A stretch of 64,000 nt of DNA from Stenotrophomonas lactitubi (GCF_002803515.1 NZ_PHQX01000001.1:620001-684000), one strand, 5' to 3'. Shown: positions 7,827 through 22,028, numbered from the stretch's first letter. Notes: generated by a model not told the origin, from the letters alone. Program-made: numbers and translations.

Positions 7827-8552
7827 TTACGACCAGTCGTACGAGAACAGCACCGTGCGGCTTTCCGGCTCGTACAGCATCACGATCGCATCGGCACCGG
7901 TGGCGCACCAGTTGTAGCCGGCCACTTCGGCAACGGCGAAGAATTTCCTGCCATCGCGGGTGATGATCGCGCACTCGGCATCGTCCGGCGCATGGCGGTC
8001 GTCGGCCGCCTCGGTGAACGCCAGCGCGAAGGCGGCGGGAATCTCCGCAGTTTCAATCCAGTTGCCGGTCGAGATCTGCCCGCCCAGCACATCAAGGTAG
8101 GCCTGCTCGCCGGGCTCGCCATCGCCATAGCGCGAATAGCTGGCCAGGCGTCCATGCTGCTGGAAGTAAGCGTGTGCCTTGCTGTAGCTCTCATGCATCT
8201 CCGTGATGTGCTCCAGCGCGTCGTTGTCCTGCACCTGGTCGCCGATGAAATAGCCCTCCTCACCGAGGAAACGCATGCGGTTGTCGGCGGTCAATTCAAA
8301 GGCGATCCAGTTGGTGCCAGTGAACGCGTTGTGGTGATCTTCGGTGGATTCGCCGATGCAGCCGTCATAGGGTTCGATCGGGCACAGCATGGTGACCACG
8401 CTACCGGCCAGTTCCGGGCGCAGCACGCCGAGGTCGATCTTCAGCAGCGGCAGCAGGTGCTGGCCAAGCCAGGCCTGGTCATCGGGGAATACGTCGGCGG
8501 GGAAGGGGACCATGCCGGGCAGCAGGTCGCGCAGTTCAGTCTGGTGGATCAT
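7827..8552 (-). CDS. Protein of unknown function
   Basis: This 241-residue, acidic, soluble-looking protein has no signal peptide or membrane segment. It begins MIHQTELRDLLPGMVPFPAD and contains ECAIITRDGRKFFAVAEVAG and, at the end, ESRTVLFSYDWS. Strong codon bias supports a real gene. The ATG at 8550-8552 is preceded by aaaggactgac, a fair ribosome site; the frame upstream to 8648 is REP sequence. It stands alone, convergent with PCuAC. I do not recognise the family. Confidence 0.75.
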   Translation of the reverse strand: MIHQTELRDLLPGMVPFPADVFPDDQAWLGQHLLPLLKIDLGVLRPELAGSVVTMLCPIEPYDGCIGESTEDHHNAFTGTNWIAFELTADNRMRFLGEEGYFIGDQVQDNDALEHITEMHESYSKAHAYFQQHGRLASYSRYGDGEPGEQAYLDVLGGQISTGNWIETAEIPAAFALAFTEAADDRHAPDDAECAIITRDGRKFFAVAEVAGYNWCATGADAIVMLYEPESRTVLFSYDWS

Positions 8553-8574
8553 GTCAGTCCTTTGAAAAGTGTCG

Positions 8575-8659
8575 GTAGTGCCGGCCGCTGGCCGGCAACC
8601 TCCGCAGCAGAGGCGGAGAGCAAAGGATACGGGACGCGCGCCACGCATGCGTGCACTAC
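8575..8659. repeat. SMAG REP element and degenerate partner
   Basis: A plus-oriented gtagtgccggccgctggccg hairpin is at 8575-8597. A shorter GTAG-headed hairpin on the minus strand is at 8640-8659 (stem around cacgcatgcgtg). They lie between the unknown gene and the GST gene. Confidence 0.8.
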
Positions 8660-8693
8660 CGTCCTGGCTGAGGCGCAGTGCCTGGGGCGCGAT

Positions 8694-9296
8694 TCAGATG
8701 AGTCCTTCGAACGCCATCGCCTCTTTCGCGGCGGGTCGCTCGCCAATCCGCAGCAGCAGTGCCTGCAGGTGTGGCCATGGCGTGGTATCGATGCCCAGGT
8801 GCGCCGTCCAGCCGACAACCACGAACAGATAGAGATCGGCGATGGAAATGGACCCGCCCAGCAGGTAGCGGCGGTTGTCGGACAGCATCGCTTCGATGTA
8901 GTCGAGCTTGGTATGCAGCCGGTCCTGGGCCTTCTCCCGCGCCTCGGGCGACTCCGGGTGGAACAAGGGGCCGAACGTCGGATGCAGTTCCGCAGCAACG
9001 TAGATCAGCCATTCGTGAAGTCGCGCCGCACCGATCGCACTTGTCGGTACCGAGAATTCCACGCCGGCGACATCGGCGAGGTAAAGCAGGATCGCGGCGC
9101 CTTCGGTGAGGACCTCACCGTTGTCCAGCCGAAGTGCGGCGACATACCCCTTGGGATTGATATGCAGGAAGTCTTCGCCCTGCGCTGTGCGCTTGGTCGA
9201 GTGATCGACGCGATCGAGCTCGAAGCGGATTCCCAGTTCGCGCAGCAGGATGTGGGCGGCAAGCGAGCAGGTGCCCGGCGTGTAGTAAAGCTTCAT
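8694..9296 (-). CDS. Glutathione S-transferase, beta-class-like
   Basis: The protein has 200 residues. The thioredoxin-fold N-domain reads MKLYYTPGTCSLAAHILLRE with Cys10, the residue typical of bacterial beta-class GSTs, followed by INPKGYVAALRLDNGEVLTEGAAILLYLAD, which includes the cis-Pro-type loop and the glutathione gamma-glutamyl site. The all-helical C-domain has SIADLYLFVVVGW. The ATG at 9294-9296 is the family start; the upstream extension to 9371 is not conserved-looking. It is transcribed divergently from an HxlR-family regulator with a 126-bp shared control region, so redox or electrophile-triggered control is likely. Confidence 0.9.
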   Translation of the reverse strand: MKLYYTPGTCSLAAHILLRELGIRFELDRVDHSTKRTAQGEDFLHINPKGYVAALRLDNGEVLTEGAAILLYLADVAGVEFSVPTSAIGAARLHEWLIYVAAELHPTFGPLFHPESPEAREKAQDRLHTKLDYIEAMLSDNRRYLLGGSISIADLYLFVVVGWTAHLGIDTTPWPHLQALLLRIGERPAAKEAMAFEGLI

Positions 9297-9422
9297 CGTC
9301 GTTTCATCGTGGGGGGAGTGCCCGGAAGTATGCTGCGGGGAAACGGTGGTCGGAGCGCTTTGCTGCGACATGACGCGAGAATCGGGTTTCCATATGGATA
9401 CCCGTCGAAGGAGCGGAAGAAC

Positions 9423-9779
9423 ATGGGGCTCAAGGTGCGGAAGAACCGGGCAGTAGATCCGGACAGTGTGTGTCCGTTGAGCAAGTGCATGGCGTTGCTT
9501 GCCGGCACATGGACGGCGGAGATCATCTGGTCATTGAGTGCTGGGCCGCGACGATTCGGCGAGCTGCGTGTGGACCTGGCGCCGGTGACGGCCAAGACGC
9601 TGACCGCGCGCCTTCGGGACATGCAGCAGAAAGGTCTGGTCACACGTCATGAAAGGGACACCTCGCCCCCTTCCATTGAGTACGAACTCACCCGCCTGGG
9701 CGCACGGTTGTTGCCCGCGATCCATGCAATCGCACAGGTTGGCAATGAACTGAAATTCGGCGCCGAGCCAGCGGGCTGA
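9423..9779 (+). CDS. HxlR-family winged-helix regulator
   Basis: The protein has 118 residues. The HxlR pattern is clear: DSVCPLSKCMALLAGTWTAE with the conserved Cys near the N-terminus, GPRRFGELRVDLAPVTAKTL, and LVTRHERDTSPPSIEYELT for the wing. HxlR proteins often sense quinones, aldehydes or electrophiles through that Cys. The start at 9423 has gaaggagcggaagaac in front. A much longer open frame beginning at 7797 is chance read-through of antisense sequence. It probably controls the divergent GST gene. Confidence 0.88.
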   Translation: MGLKVRKNRAVDPDSVCPLSKCMALLAGTWTAEIIWSLSAGPRRFGELRVDLAPVTAKTLTARLRDMQQKGLVTRHERDTSPPSIEYELTRLGARLLPAIHAIAQVGNELKFGAEPAG

Positions 9780-9801
9780 GCGATCTTCTTCCAGCAACGA
9801 A

Positions 9802-9830
9802 AAGGCCGCCCATGGGGGCGGCCTTCGCGG
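9802..9830 (-). terminator. Terminator hairpin
   Basis: The stem aaggccgcc/ggcggcctt lies between the convergent HxlR gene and the thioesterase gene. Read on the minus strand it is followed by TTTTC, so it best serves the thioesterase transcript, but it may act both ways. Confidence 0.65.
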
Positions 9831-9848
9831 GTGCAGTGATTGGGCTGC

Positions 9849-10255
9849 TCAGCTGGAAGCGTTGCGGATCGCCTCCGGCAGCGGCGCGCTCTTGCCGGTC
9901 TGCGTGTCCATCCACACCACCACCACGTTGCCGTCCGAATACAGCTTCGACTCATCCTGCTGGTCGACGATGCGATGACCGATGGTCACGCTGCTGTTGC
10001 CCAGGCGCTCGACGAACAGCTCGACCAGGATGTCGTTGGGCCACACGATCGGCAAGCGGTAGTTGACGTTGGTGGCAGCCACCACCGGTGCGATGCGGTC
10101 GGTCATCGACACGCCATCCACGCCCAGCATCCAGCGCACGCGCGCCTCTTCCAGGTAGGAGATGTACTTGGCGTTGTTGACGTGGCCCATGCTGTCCATG
10201 TCACGCCAGCGCACGCTGATCGGAATGCGGGCCAGGATCTTGTGTTCGCTGCTCA

Positions 10256-10256
<1 letters not shown>
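9849..10256 (-). CDS. Acyl-CoA thioesterase, 4HBT hotdog family
   Basis: The 135-residue single hotdog domain shows VRWRDMDSMGHVNNAKYISYLEEAR, the 4-hydroxybenzoyl-CoA thioesterase motif with the catalytic Asp, and VNYRLPIVWPNDILVELFVE. The ATG at 10254-10256 overlaps the uvrA stop by one base (TGATG), which suggests translational coupling. The longer frame to 10472 lies over the end of uvrA. A substrate cannot be assigned; housekeeping relatives clear short or aromatic acyl-CoA. Confidence 0.87.
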
Positions 10257-13252
<2,996 letters not shown>

Positions 13253-13387
13253 GGGGAATCCGGTTGTGGGGGCGTGGCTGGGCCGCCGGGCCAGCGAGAG
13301 GGCGGCAATCGGTCAGCCTACCGAGGTGACCAGATGGGGGCAATGGGCGACAATGCCAGCCCGGTGTCTCACCTCGTGAGACGGCCA

Positions 13388-13453
13388 GTAGAGCCGAGCC
13401 ATGCTCGGCTGGCCGGACCCCGAACCGTTCAGCCGAGCATGGCTCGGCTCTAC
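13388..13453. repeat. SMAG REP pair (inverted)
   Basis: GTAG hairpins gtagagccgagccatgctcg at 13388-13410 (plus) and the inverted copy at 13431-13453. Confidence 0.9.
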
Positions 13454-13498
13454 TGAGGGCGGGGGACAGGTCCCCGCAGGCCCCGCCCAGGGGTTGAC

Positions 13499-13528
13499 TT
13501 GACCCGTCCCCGGTGGTCCACGTACAAT
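13499..13528 (+). promoter_or_regulatory. Promoter of rplU-rpmA
   Basis: -35 TTGACC at 13499-13504 and -10 TACAAT at 13523-13528, spaced by 18 bp, about 65 bp ahead of rplU. This is a good sigma-70 match. Confidence 0.7.
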
Positions 13529-13594
13529 TCCGCTCCTGTCCGCCCTCGACGGCGGCAGTCCATAGACCACAATAACTACAGAGGAAGTCTGGTC

Positions 13595-13912
13595 ATGTAC
13601 GCAGTACTGGTCACCGGCGGTAAGCAATACCGCGTGGCGCAGGGCGAAAAGCTCCGCATTGAAAAGCTCGAAGTCGAAGTCGGCAGCGAGATCAAGTTCG
13701 ACAACATCCTGCTGCTCGGCGACAGCGATGGCATCAAGATCGGCGACGCCCTGAGCGGCGCTGCGGTCACTGCCACCGTCCTGTCCCAGGGTCGTGCCGA
13801 CAAGGTCCGGATCATCAAGTTCCGTCGCCGTAAGCACCACATGAAGCGCCAGGGTCACCGTCAGTACTACACCGAAATCGAGATCACCGGCATTGCCGGT
13901 GGCAGCAAGTAA
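13595..13912 (+). CDS. rplU: 50S ribosomal protein L21
   Basis: The 105-residue protein begins [20 protein letters not shown] and has the basic [20 protein letters not shown] segment that binds 23S rRNA. It starts at the ATG at 13595 with gaggaagtctggtc before it; the frame open from 13499 includes the promoter and leader. It is followed by rpmA after 11 bp, the usual L21-L27 operon, with obgE next. Confidence 0.98.
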   Translation: MYAVLVTGGKQYRVAQGEKLRIEKLEVEVGSEIKFDNILLLGDSDGIKIGDALSGAAVTATVLSQGRADKVRIIKFRRRKHHMKRQGHRQYYTEIEITGIAGGSK

Positions 13913-13923
13913 GGAGATAGGTC

Positions 13924-14187
13924 ATGGCACATAAAAAAGGCGTAGGCTCTTCGCGCAACGGTCGCGACTCCAACCCGAAGTACCTCGGCGTCAAGATCTT
14001 CGGCGGCCAGGCCATCGAAGCCGGCAACATCATCGTGCGTCAGCGCGGCACCCAGTTCCACCCGGGTTCCGGCGTCGGCCTCGGTCGTGACCACACCCTG
14101 TTCGCCCTGACGGACGGCAAGGTGGAGTTCACCGTGAAGGGCCCGAAGAAGCGTCGCACTGTCAGCGTCGTCTCGGTCGAAGCCTGA
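13924..14187 (+). CDS. rpmA: 50S ribosomal protein L27
   Basis: The 87-residue protein reads [20 protein letters not shown] at the N-terminus, the flexible tail that reaches the peptidyl-transferase centre. The sequence starts directly with Met-Ala-His, with no cleavable Firmicutes-type extension. The ribosome site is aaggagataggtc. A terminator follows at 14237. Confidence 0.98.
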   Translation: MAHKKGVGSSRNGRDSNPKYLGVKIFGGQAIEAGNIIVRQRGTQFHPGSGVGLGRDHTLFALTDGKVEFTVKGPKKRRTVSVVSVEA

Positions 14188-14236
14188 TAAGGCAACGGCC
14201 GGCGCCCATGCCCCGGCATGGAGACGCTGCATGAAG

Positions 14237-14260
14237 AGCCCCGCTTCGGCGGGGCTTTTC
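14237..14260 (+). terminator. Rho-independent terminator after rpmA
   Basis: GC stem agccccgc/gcggggct with a ttcg-type loop, followed by TTTTC. obgE downstream therefore probably has its own start signals or depends on read-through. Confidence 0.8.
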
Positions 14261-14277
14261 GTTGGAATCAATGGTAA

Positions 14278-15420
<1,143 letters not shown>

Positions 15421-15440
15421 TGCCTGTTGCGGTTCCCGCG

Positions 15441-15469
15441 AAAAAACCCGGCTTCGGCCGGGTTTTTTG
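15441..15469 (+). terminator. Terminator after obgE
   Basis: Stem aacccggc/gccgggtt with a ttcg loop, preceded by an A-run and followed by TTTTTT. It can work in both directions. Confidence 0.85.
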
Positions 15470-15485
15470 TGGGTGCCGCTCTTCT

Positions 15486-15548
15486 GTAGAGCCGAGCCCA
15501 TGCTCGGCTGCTGTTCGCGCGGCCAGCCGAGCATGGGCTCGGCTCTAC
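15486..15548. repeat. SMAG REP pair (inverted)
   Basis: Two hairpins of the type gtagagccgagcccatgctc at 15486-15509 (plus) and 15525-15548 (minus), between the obgE and rpsT terminators. Confidence 0.9.
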
Positions 15549-15569
15549 AGAGGCGGAAACTGCAGGCAA

Positions 15570-15597
15570 CAAAAAACCCGGCCGAAGCCGGGCTTTT
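15570..15597 (-). terminator. Terminator after rpsT
   Basis: Read on the minus strand: stem agcccggc/gccgggtt followed by TTTTT. It lies 39 bp beyond the rpsT stop. Confidence 0.85.
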
Positions 15598-15635
15598 GCG
15601 TGCTGCCGGAGCCGGGGCTCCAGCAACCAACCGGA

Positions 15636-15905
15636 TCAGGCGGCCTGGAGGGCCTTGATGCGGTCGTTCAGGCGGCTCTTGTGGCGAGCAGCCTTGTTCT
15701 TGTGGATCAGGCCACGCGCGCTGAAACGATCCAGGATCGGCTGGGCAACGGCGAAGGCGGCTTGAGCGCCGGCGGCATCGTTGGCGTCCAGCGCCTTGAT
15801 CACTTTCTTGACAGCGGTGCGCAGCATCGAGCGCTGAGCCACGTTGCGCGCGTTGCGCACGACGGTCTGCTTGGCGCGCTTCTTGGCGGACTTGATATTG
15901 GCCAC
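15636..15905 (-). CDS. rpsT: 30S ribosomal protein S20
   Basis: The 89-residue, very basic protein begins [20 protein letters not shown] and ends DRIKALQAA, the S20 pattern. It binds 16S rRNA early in 30S assembly. It is divergent from murJ with about 100 bp between them, a relatively AT-rich stretch that should hold both promoters. Confidence 0.98.
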   Translation of the reverse strand: MANIKSAKKRAKQTVVRNARNVAQRSMLRTAVKKVIKALDANDAAGAQAAFAVAQPILDRFSARGLIHKNKAARHKSRLNDRIKALQAA

Positions 15906-16006
15906 GGTGGTGGTTTCCTGAAAAATCGGTGTTATGGGAACAGCAAGCTAGCTAGTATGATGGCGTAAGAAATGTACGTCAAGTCGATTGTCAAGAGGGA
16001 CGTTGA

Positions 16007-17626
16007 GTGAGTTCACCCAAGATGTTGCGGGGCCTGCTGTCGTTCAGCAGCATGACCATGGTCTCGCGGGTTCTCGGCCTGGTCCGGGACCAGGTGGTGA
16101 CCTCGACCTTCGGCACCAACGCCATCACCGATGCTTTCTGGGTCGCCTTCAGGATACCCAATTTCCTGCGCCGGCTGTTCGCCGAGGGCTCCTTTGCCAC
16201 CGCATTCGTGCCGGTGTTCACCGAGGTGAAGGAAACCCGCAGCCACGCCGAGCTGCGTGAACTGATGGCCCGCACTGCCGGCACCCTGGGCGGCGTGCTG
16301 ATGCTGGTCACCGCGCTGGCGCTGATCTTCGCGCCGCAGCTGGCGTCGGTCTTCGCAAGTGGCGTCGACACCGACCCTGCCAAGCAGGGCCTGCTGATTG
16401 ACCTGTTCCGCCTGACTTTCCCGTTCCTGCTGTTCGTTTCGCTGACCGCCCTGGCCGGTGGTGCGCTGAACAGTTTCCAGCGCTTCGCGATGCCGGCGCT
16501 GACCCCGGTCATCCTCAACCTGTGCATGATCGCCGGCGCGCTGTGGCTGGCGCCGCGGCTGGGTGGCACGCCGGAAAAGCAGATCCTCGCCCTGGGCTGG
16601 GCCGTGCTGGCCGCCGGCCTGCTGCAGCTGCTGTTCCAGCTGCCTTCGTTGAAGGGCATCGACCTGCTGACCCTGCCGCGCTGGGGCTGGAACCATCCGG
16701 GCGTGCGCAAGGTGATGACGCTGATGGTGCCGACCCTGTTCGGCTCGTCAGTGGCGCAGATCAACCTGCTGCTGGATACCGTCATCGCCGCCAAGCTGAC
16801 CGATGGTTCGCAATCCTGGCTGTCGCTGGCCGATCGCTTCCTGGAACTGCCGTTGGGCGTGTTCGGCGTGGCCCTGGGCACGGTGATCCTGCCGGCGCTG
16901 GCCCGGCATCATGTCAGCACCGACCGCGAAGGCTTCTCGCGCTCGCTGGACTGGGGCTTGCGCATGACCCTGCTGATCTCGGTGCCGGCCATGCTCGGCC
17001 TGCTGCTGCTGGCCGAGCCGCTGATCTCCACGATCTTCCAGCACGGCCAGTTCACCGCCTTCGACACCCGCATGACGGCGCTGTCGGTGTACGGCCTGAG
17101 CTTCGGCCTGCCGGCCTTCGCGCTGCTGAAAGTGGTGCTGCCGGCCTTTTACGCGCGCCAGGACACCAGGACGCCGGTGCGTGCTGGTGTCGCCGCGTTG
17201 GTGGCCAACATGGTGTTCAACTTCGCCCTGCTGGCGGTGCTGTACCAGGTGATGGTGCCCGATGAGCTGAAGGCGCAGGGGGTGATGGCCGCCCTCGGCA
17301 AGCAGCCTGGCCTGCACCTGGCGCTGGGCATTGCCAGCGCGCTGTCCAGTTACCTGAACCTGGGGCTGCTCTGGTACTGGCTGGGCAAGACCGATGTCTA
17401 CCAGCGGCGCCCGGGCTGGGGCGGCTACCTGCTGCGCCTGCTGCTGGCGTGTACGGCGATGGTCGGCGTGCTGCTGGCCCTGCTGTACTGGCTGCCTGGC
17501 TTCTCGTCGATGGGCGTGTGGGAACGGATCGGTGCCCTCGGCCTGCTGGTCGGCGGTGGCGGGCTGACCTATCTGCTGGCGATGGTGGCGATGGGCTTCC
17601 GCCCGCGCGACCTGCGTGGGCATTGA
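16007..17626 (+). CDS. murJ: Lipid II flippase MurJ
   Basis: The 539-residue MOP-superfamily protein has about 14 predicted membrane helices. It moves lipid II across the inner membrane for peptidoglycan synthesis. The N-terminus SMTMVSRVLGLVRDQVVTSTFG and FWVAFRIPNFLRRLFAEGSF are strongly typical of MurJ/MviN, including the Arg residues of the central cavity. The start is GTG at 16007 with tcaagagggacg before it. It is the first gene of murJ-ribF-ileS-lspA-ispH, all on the same strand. Confidence 0.96.
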   Translation: MSSPKMLRGLLSFSSMTMVSRVLGLVRDQVVTSTFGTNAITDAFWVAFRIPNFLRRLFAEGSFATAFVPVFTEVKETRSHAELRELMARTAGTLGGVLMLVTALALIFAPQLASVFASGVDTDPAKQGLLIDLFRLTFPFLLFVSLTALAGGALNSFQRFAMPALTPVILNLCMIAGALWLAPRLGGTPEKQILALGWAVLAAGLLQLLFQLPSLKGIDLLTLPRWGWNHPGVRKVMTLMVPTLFGSSVAQINLLLDTVIAAKLTDGSQSWLSLADRFLELPLGVFGVALGTVILPALARHHVSTDREGFSRSLDWGLRMTLLISVPAMLGLLLLAEPLISTIFQHGQFTAFDTRMTALSVYGLSFGLPAFALLKVVLPAFYARQDTRTPVRAGVAALVANMVFNFALLAVLYQVMVPDELKAQGVMAALGKQPGLHLALGIASALSSYLNLGLLWYWLGKTDVYQRRPGWGGYLLRLLLACTAMVGVLLALLYWLPGFSSMGVWERIGALGLLVGGGGLTYLLAMVAMGFRPRDLRGH

Positions 17627-17701
17627 TCGTGGCTCCCGGCGGCTATACTTCAGGGTTACACCATTGAAACGGCGGGCTTGGGCCGGCCGGAACGAGAGTT
17701 G

Positions 17702-18649
17702 ATGAGCAGGCTGTTCAGAAGCGTCGAGGGCGGGGAGCTGTTCCCCAACGGAAGCGTGGTCTGCATCGGTGCATTCGACGGCCTCCACCTGGGGCATCGT
17801 GCGCTGGTGCGGCACGCGGTCGCGCGCGCGCGCGCCTTGGGTGTGGCTGCGGTGGCGGTCGCCTTCGAGCCGTTGCCGCGCGAGTTCTTCGCCCAGGGCA
17901 CGCCGCCGCCGCGGTTGACCCTGGCCCGCAGCAAGGTCGAGATCCTGCGCGAACTGGGCGTCGATGCGATCGGCCTGCTGCGCTTTGACGCGGCGATGGC
18001 GGCAATGCCGGCCGAGGCATTCGTACGCCAGCTGCTGGCCCAGCGCTTGAACGCCCGCGAGGTCTGGATCGGGCCGGAGTTCTGTTTCGGCAACCGTCGC
18101 CGTGGCGATCTGGCCCTGCTGCAGGCGCTGGGCGCTGAGCTCGGTTTCAGCGCCGGTGAAATCGAAGCGGTCGACCTGCATGGTGATCGCATCTCCAGCA
18201 CCCGTATCCGCCAGCTGCTGCAGGAAGGCGACTTCGCCCGTGTCGGCGATCTGCTGGGGCGTCCCTACTCGATCAGCGGGCGGGTGGTGCGCGGGCGCCA
18301 GCTCGGCCGTACGCTGGGCTTCCCCACCGCCAACCTGCGGTTCCCGAAGACCCCGGCGCTGTCGGGCATCTACGCGACCTGGGTGCACGGGGTGTTCGAC
18401 CAGCCGTGGCCGTCGGTGTCCAGCTTCGGTACCCGGCCGACCGTGGACGGCGTGGAGCCGCTGCTGGAAGCGCACCTGTTCGATTTCCAGGGCGACCTGT
18501 ACGGGCGCCACATCGAAGTGGAATTCGTCGCCAAGCTGCGTGACGAAGAGAAATTCAACGGTCTGGCGGCGCTGACCGACCAGATGCACCGCGACGCCGA
18601 ACAGGCGCGTGCCATCCTTTCCGAACATAGATTGCGAGCCACTGCGTGA
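17702..18649 (+). CDS. ribF: Bifunctional riboflavin kinase/FAD synthetase
   Basis: The protein (315 residues) converts riboflavin to FMN and then FAD. The N-terminal nucleotidyl-transferase domain shows [16 protein letters not shown] (the HxGH-type site) and [10 protein letters not shown]. The C-terminal kinase domain shows [20 protein letters not shown] and [11 protein letters not shown]. The ATG at 17702 is chosen over 17678 since the family begins a few residues before LFRS. The end overlaps ileS by four bases (GTGA), so translation is coupled. No FMN riboswitch was seen upstream. Confidence 0.96.
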   Translation: MSRLFRSVEGGELFPNGSVVCIGAFDGLHLGHRALVRHAVARARALGVAAVAVAFEPLPREFFAQGTPPPRLTLARSKVEILRELGVDAIGLLRFDAAMAAMPAEAFVRQLLAQRLNAREVWIGPEFCFGNRRRGDLALLQALGAELGFSAGEIEAVDLHGDRISSTRIRQLLQEGDFARVGDLLGRPYSISGRVVRGRQLGRTLGFPTANLRFPKTPALSGIYATWVHGVFDQPWPSVSSFGTRPTVDGVEPLLEAHLFDFQGDLYGRHIEVEFVAKLRDEEKFNGLAALTDQMHRDAEQARAILSEHRLRATA

Positions 18650-21477
18650 GCCAGGACTACAAGACCACCCTCAACCTGCCGGCCACCGAATTCCCGATGC
18701 GCGGCGACCTGCCCAAGCGCGAGCCGGGCATTCTGGCGCGCTGGGAAGAGCAGGGGCTCTACCAGCAGCTGCGCGACAACGCCGCCGGCCGCCCGCTGTT
18801 CGTGCTGCATGACGGCCCGCCGTACGCCAATGCGCGCATCCACCTGGGCCATGCGGTCAACAAGATCCTCAAGGACATCATCGTCAAGTCGCGCTACCTG
18901 GCCGGCTTCGATGCGCCCTACGTGCCGGGCTGGGACTGCCATGGCCTGCCGATCGAAATCGCGGTGGAAAAGAAGTGGGGCAAGGTCGGGGTGAAGCTCG
19001 ATGCGGTCGAGTTCCGGCAGAAGTGCCGCGAGTTCGCCGAGGAGCAGATCGACATCCAGCGCGCTGACTTCAAGCGCCTGGGCGTCACCGGCGACTGGGA
19101 CAACCCGTACAAGACCCTGAGCTTCGATTTCGAGGCCAACGAGATCCGCGCGTTGTCCAAGATCGTGGCCAACGGCCATCTGCTGCGCGGCGCCAAGCCG
19201 GTGTACTGGTGCTTCGACTGCGGCTCGGCTCTGGCCGAAGCCGAGATCGAGTACCACGAGAAGACCTCGCCGGCGATCGACGTGGCCTACGCCGCACGTG
19301 ATGCACAGGCGGTGGCGCAGGCGTTCGGCGTCAGCCTGCCGGCCGATGTCGAAGTGGCCGTGCCGATCTGGACCACCACCCCGTGGACGCTGCCGGCCTC
19401 GCTGGCGGTGTCGCTGGGCGCGGACATCCGCTATGTGCTGGCCGAAGGCCCGGCGCACAACGGCAAGCGCCGTTGGCTGGTGCTGGCCGCGGCCCTGGCC
19501 GAACGGTCGCTGCAGCGCTACGGCGTGGACGCGGTGGTGCTGCATGGTGAAGCCGAAGGTTCGGCACTGGAAAACCAGCTGCTGGCGCACCCGTTCTACC
19601 CGGAGCGCGAGATCCTCGTGCTCAACGGCGAACACGTGTCCGACGAGGACGGTACCGGTGCGGTGCACACTGCGCCCGGCCACGGCCAGGAAGACTACGT
19701 GGTCAGCCAGAAATACGGCCTGCTGGACAAGTACAACGCCGGTCAGATCACTCCGATCGACGGCCGTGGCGTCTACCTGGAATCGACCCCGCCGGCCGGG
19801 GACGTGGTGCTGGCTGGCCAGCACCTGTGGAAGGCGCAGGAGGCGATCGTGCAGGTGCTGCGTGACAGCGGCGCACTGCTGGCCTTCGTCGAGATCCGCC
19901 ACAGCTACCCGCACTGCTGGCGGCACAAGACGCCGGTTGTGTTCCGCGCCACCCCGCAGTGGTTCATTTCGATGGACAAGGCCAACCTGCGCAACGATGC
20001 GCTGGCCGCCATCGACACCGTCGGCTGGTTCCCGAGCTGGGGCAAGGCGCGCATCCAGAGCATGGTCGACGGCCGCCCGGACTGGACGATCTCGCGCCAG
20101 CGCACCTGGGGCGTGCCGATCGCACTGTTCACCCACCGCCAGACCGGCGAGATCCACCCGCGTTCGGTGGAGCTGATGCAGCAGGTCGCCGACCGCGTTG
20201 AAGCCGAAGGCATCGACGTGTGGTACTCGCTGGATGCGGCTGAACTGCTGGGCGCTGAAGCGGCCGACTACGAGAAGGTCACCGACATCCTCGACGTCTG
20301 GTTCGATTCCGGCGTGACCCATGAAGCAGTGCTGGCCGCGCGTGGCTTCGGCAAGCCGGCCGACCTGTACCTGGAAGGCTCCGACCAGCATCGCGGCTGG
20401 TTCCAGTCCTCGCTGCTGACCGGCGTGGCCATCGACAAGCACGCGCCGTACAAGCAGTGCCTCACCCACGGTTTCACCGTGGACGAGCACGGCCGCAAGA
20501 TGTCCAAGTCGCTGGGCAACGGCATCGAGCCGCAGGAAATCATGAACAAGCTGGGCGCGGACATCCTGCGCCTGTGGATCGCCTCGGCCGACTACAGCAA
20601 CGAGATGTCGCTGTCGCAGGAAATCCTCAAGCGCACCGCCGACGCCTACCGTCGCCTGCGCAACACCGCCCGCTTCCTGCTGGGCAACCTGGACGGTTTC
20701 GATCCGGCCCAGCACCTGCGCCCGCTCAACGAGATGGTCGCGCTGGACCGCTGGATCGTGCACCGCGCCTGGGAGCTGCAGGAGAAGATCAAGGCGGCGT
20801 ATGACAATTACGACATGGCCGAGATCGTGCAGCTGCTGCTGAACTTCTGCAGCGTGGACCTGGGCTCGCTGTACCTGGACGTGACCAAGGACCGCCTGTA
20901 CACGATGCCGACCGATTCGGATGGTCGTCGTTCGGCGCAGAGCGCGATGTACCACATCGCCGAAGCGTTCACCCGCTGGGTGGCGCCGATCCTGACCTTC
21001 ACCGCCGACGAGCTTTGGGGTTACCTGCCGGGTGACCGTGCCGGCCACGTGCTGTTCACCACCTGGTACGAGGGCCTGGCACCGCTGCCGGCCGAGGCAC
21101 AGCTCAGCGCTGCCGACTTCGACCAGCTGCTGGCCGTGCGCGAACAGGTGGCCAAGGTGCTGGAGCCGATGCGCGCCAATGGTGCGATCGGCGCCGCGCT
21201 GGAAGCGGAGATCACCATCGCCGCCAGCGAAGACCAGGCCGCACGCTGGCAGCCGCTGGCCGATGAACTGCGTTTCCTGTTCATCAGCGGTGACGTGCAG
21301 GTGCGCCCGGCGACCACCGACGAGGTGTTCGTCAGCGCCCAGCCGACGCAGAAGTCCAAGTGCGTGCGCTGCTGGCACCACCGTGCCGACGTTGGCAGCA
21401 ATGCCGACCACCCGGAACTGTGCGGTCGCTGCGTGACCAACATCGCCGGTGCCGGCGAAGTGCGGAGCTGGTTCTGA
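18646..21477 (+). CDS. ileS: Isoleucyl-tRNA synthetase
   Basis: The 943-residue class I synthetase has a HIGH motif in the form [20 protein letters not shown] and KMSKS in [17 protein letters not shown]. The editing (CP1) domain contains [17 protein letters not shown] and [17 protein letters not shown]. The C-terminal zinc site is [12 protein letters not shown]...CGRCVTNI. It is the bacterial type usually sensitive to mupirocin. The GTG start at 18646 overlaps the ribF stop, and its TGA overlaps the lspA ATG by one base. Confidence 0.98.
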   Translation: MSQDYKTTLNLPATEFPMRGDLPKREPGILARWEEQGLYQQLRDNAAGRPLFVLHDGPPYANARIHLGHAVNKILKDIIVKSRYLAGFDAPYVPGWDCHGLPIEIAVEKKWGKVGVKLDAVEFRQKCREFAEEQIDIQRADFKRLGVTGDWDNPYKTLSFDFEANEIRALSKIVANGHLLRGAKPVYWCFDCGSALAEAEIEYHEKTSPAIDVAYAARDAQAVAQAFGVSLPADVEVAVPIWTTTPWTLPASLAVSLGADIRYVLAEGPAHNGKRRWLVLAAALAERSLQRYGVDAVVLHGEAEGSALENQLLAHPFYPEREILVLNGEHVSDEDGTGAVHTAPGHGQEDYVVSQKYGLLDKYNAGQITPIDGRGVYLESTPPAGDVVLAGQHLWKAQEAIVQVLRDSGALLAFVEIRHSYPHCWRHKTPVVFRATPQWFISMDKANLRNDALAAIDTVGWFPSWGKARIQSMVDGRPDWTISRQRTWGVPIALFTHRQTGEIHPRSVELMQQVADRVEAEGIDVWYSLDAAELLGAEAADYEKVTDILDVWFDSGVTHEAVLAARGFGKPADLYLEGSDQHRGWFQSSLLTGVAIDKHAPYKQCLTHGFTVDEHGRKMSKSLGNGIEPQEIMNKLGADILRLWIASADYSNEMSLSQEILKRTADAYRRLRNTARFLLGNLDGFDPAQHLRPLNEMVALDRWIVHRAWELQEKIKAAYDNYDMAEIVQLLLNFCSVDLGSLYLDVTKDRLYTMPTDSDGRRSAQSAMYHIAEAFTRWVAPILTFTADELWGYLPGDRAGHVLFTTWYEGLAPLPAEAQLSAADFDQLLAVREQVAKVLEPMRANGAIGAALEAEITIAASEDQAARWQPLADELRFLFISGDVQVRPATTDEVFVSAQPTQKSKCVRCWHHRADVGSNADHPELCGRCVTNIAGAGEVRSWF

Positions 21478-22001
21478 TGGCCGCCCCGCGCCCGCATCCC
21501 AACGCACTGATCTGGCTGCTGCTGTCGGCAGTCATCATCGGCCTGGACCAGTGGTCGAAGGCCTGGGTGCTGTCGAGCCTGCCGGAGTTCCAGCCGGTGG
21601 TGGTCATCGACGGCTTCTGGAACTGGTACCGCACCTACAACACGGGTGCAGCGTTCAGCTTCCTGAGCGACGCCGGTGGCTGGCAGAAGCATTTCTTCAC
21701 CGTTCTGGCGATCGCCATCAGCGGCCTGATGGCCTGGTGGCTGCGTGCTACCGCCCGTGGCAACTGGAAGGCCGCCGTGCCTTATGCACTGATCATCGGC
21801 GGTGCGATCGGCAACGTGATCGACCGCCAGGTGCATGGTCATGTGGTGGATTTCATCCAGTGGTACGTCGGCGAGCATGTCTGGCCGTCGTTCAACATCG
21901 CCGATTCGGCCATCGTGGTGGGTGCCGTAGGCATCGCCCTGTTCGGCCTGTTCGACGGCAAGTCCGCCAAAAAGGCGGATAATGCCAACCCGAAACCGTA
22001 A
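21477..22001 (+). CDS. lspA: Lipoprotein signal peptidase (signal peptidase II)
   Basis: The 174-residue inner-membrane aspartyl protease removes signal peptides from prolipoproteins. It has four membrane helices. The catalytic Asp residues lie in [20 protein letters not shown] and FNIADSAI, with the conserved [10 protein letters not shown] loop. The ATG at 21477 sits in TGATG at the end of ileS. Substrates in this window include CyoA and the small lipoprotein at 57954. Confidence 0.97.
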   Translation: MAAPRPHPNALIWLLLSAVIIGLDQWSKAWVLSSLPEFQPVVVIDGFWNWYRTYNTGAAFSFLSDAGGWQKHFFTVLAIAISGLMAWWLRATARGNWKAAVPYALIIGGAIGNVIDRQVHGHVVDFIQWYVGEHVWPSFNIADSAIVVGAVGIALFGLFDGKSAKKADNANPKP

Positions 22002-22028
22002 GCCGGCCGCTGCCGGGAGACTGAACTG

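Larger units (their letters stand above)
13253..13594. other. Intergenic region between uvrA and rplU
   Basis: This 342-bp gap carries the divergent control regions of uvrA and rplU, an inverted SMAG pair at 13388-13453 and the rplU promoter at 13499-13528. No further open frame looks coding. Confidence 0.6.

Noticed and set aside
7797..9422. Long upstream extension of the HxlR regulator (660 codons)
   Set aside because: It covers the antisense of two genes and REP elements. The regulator begins at 9423 with a good ribosome site.
18370..21507. A 1045-codon minus-strand open frame opposite ileS
   Set aside because: The ileS frame has all synthetase motifs. The antisense frame has biased, motif-free composition and no ribosome site.
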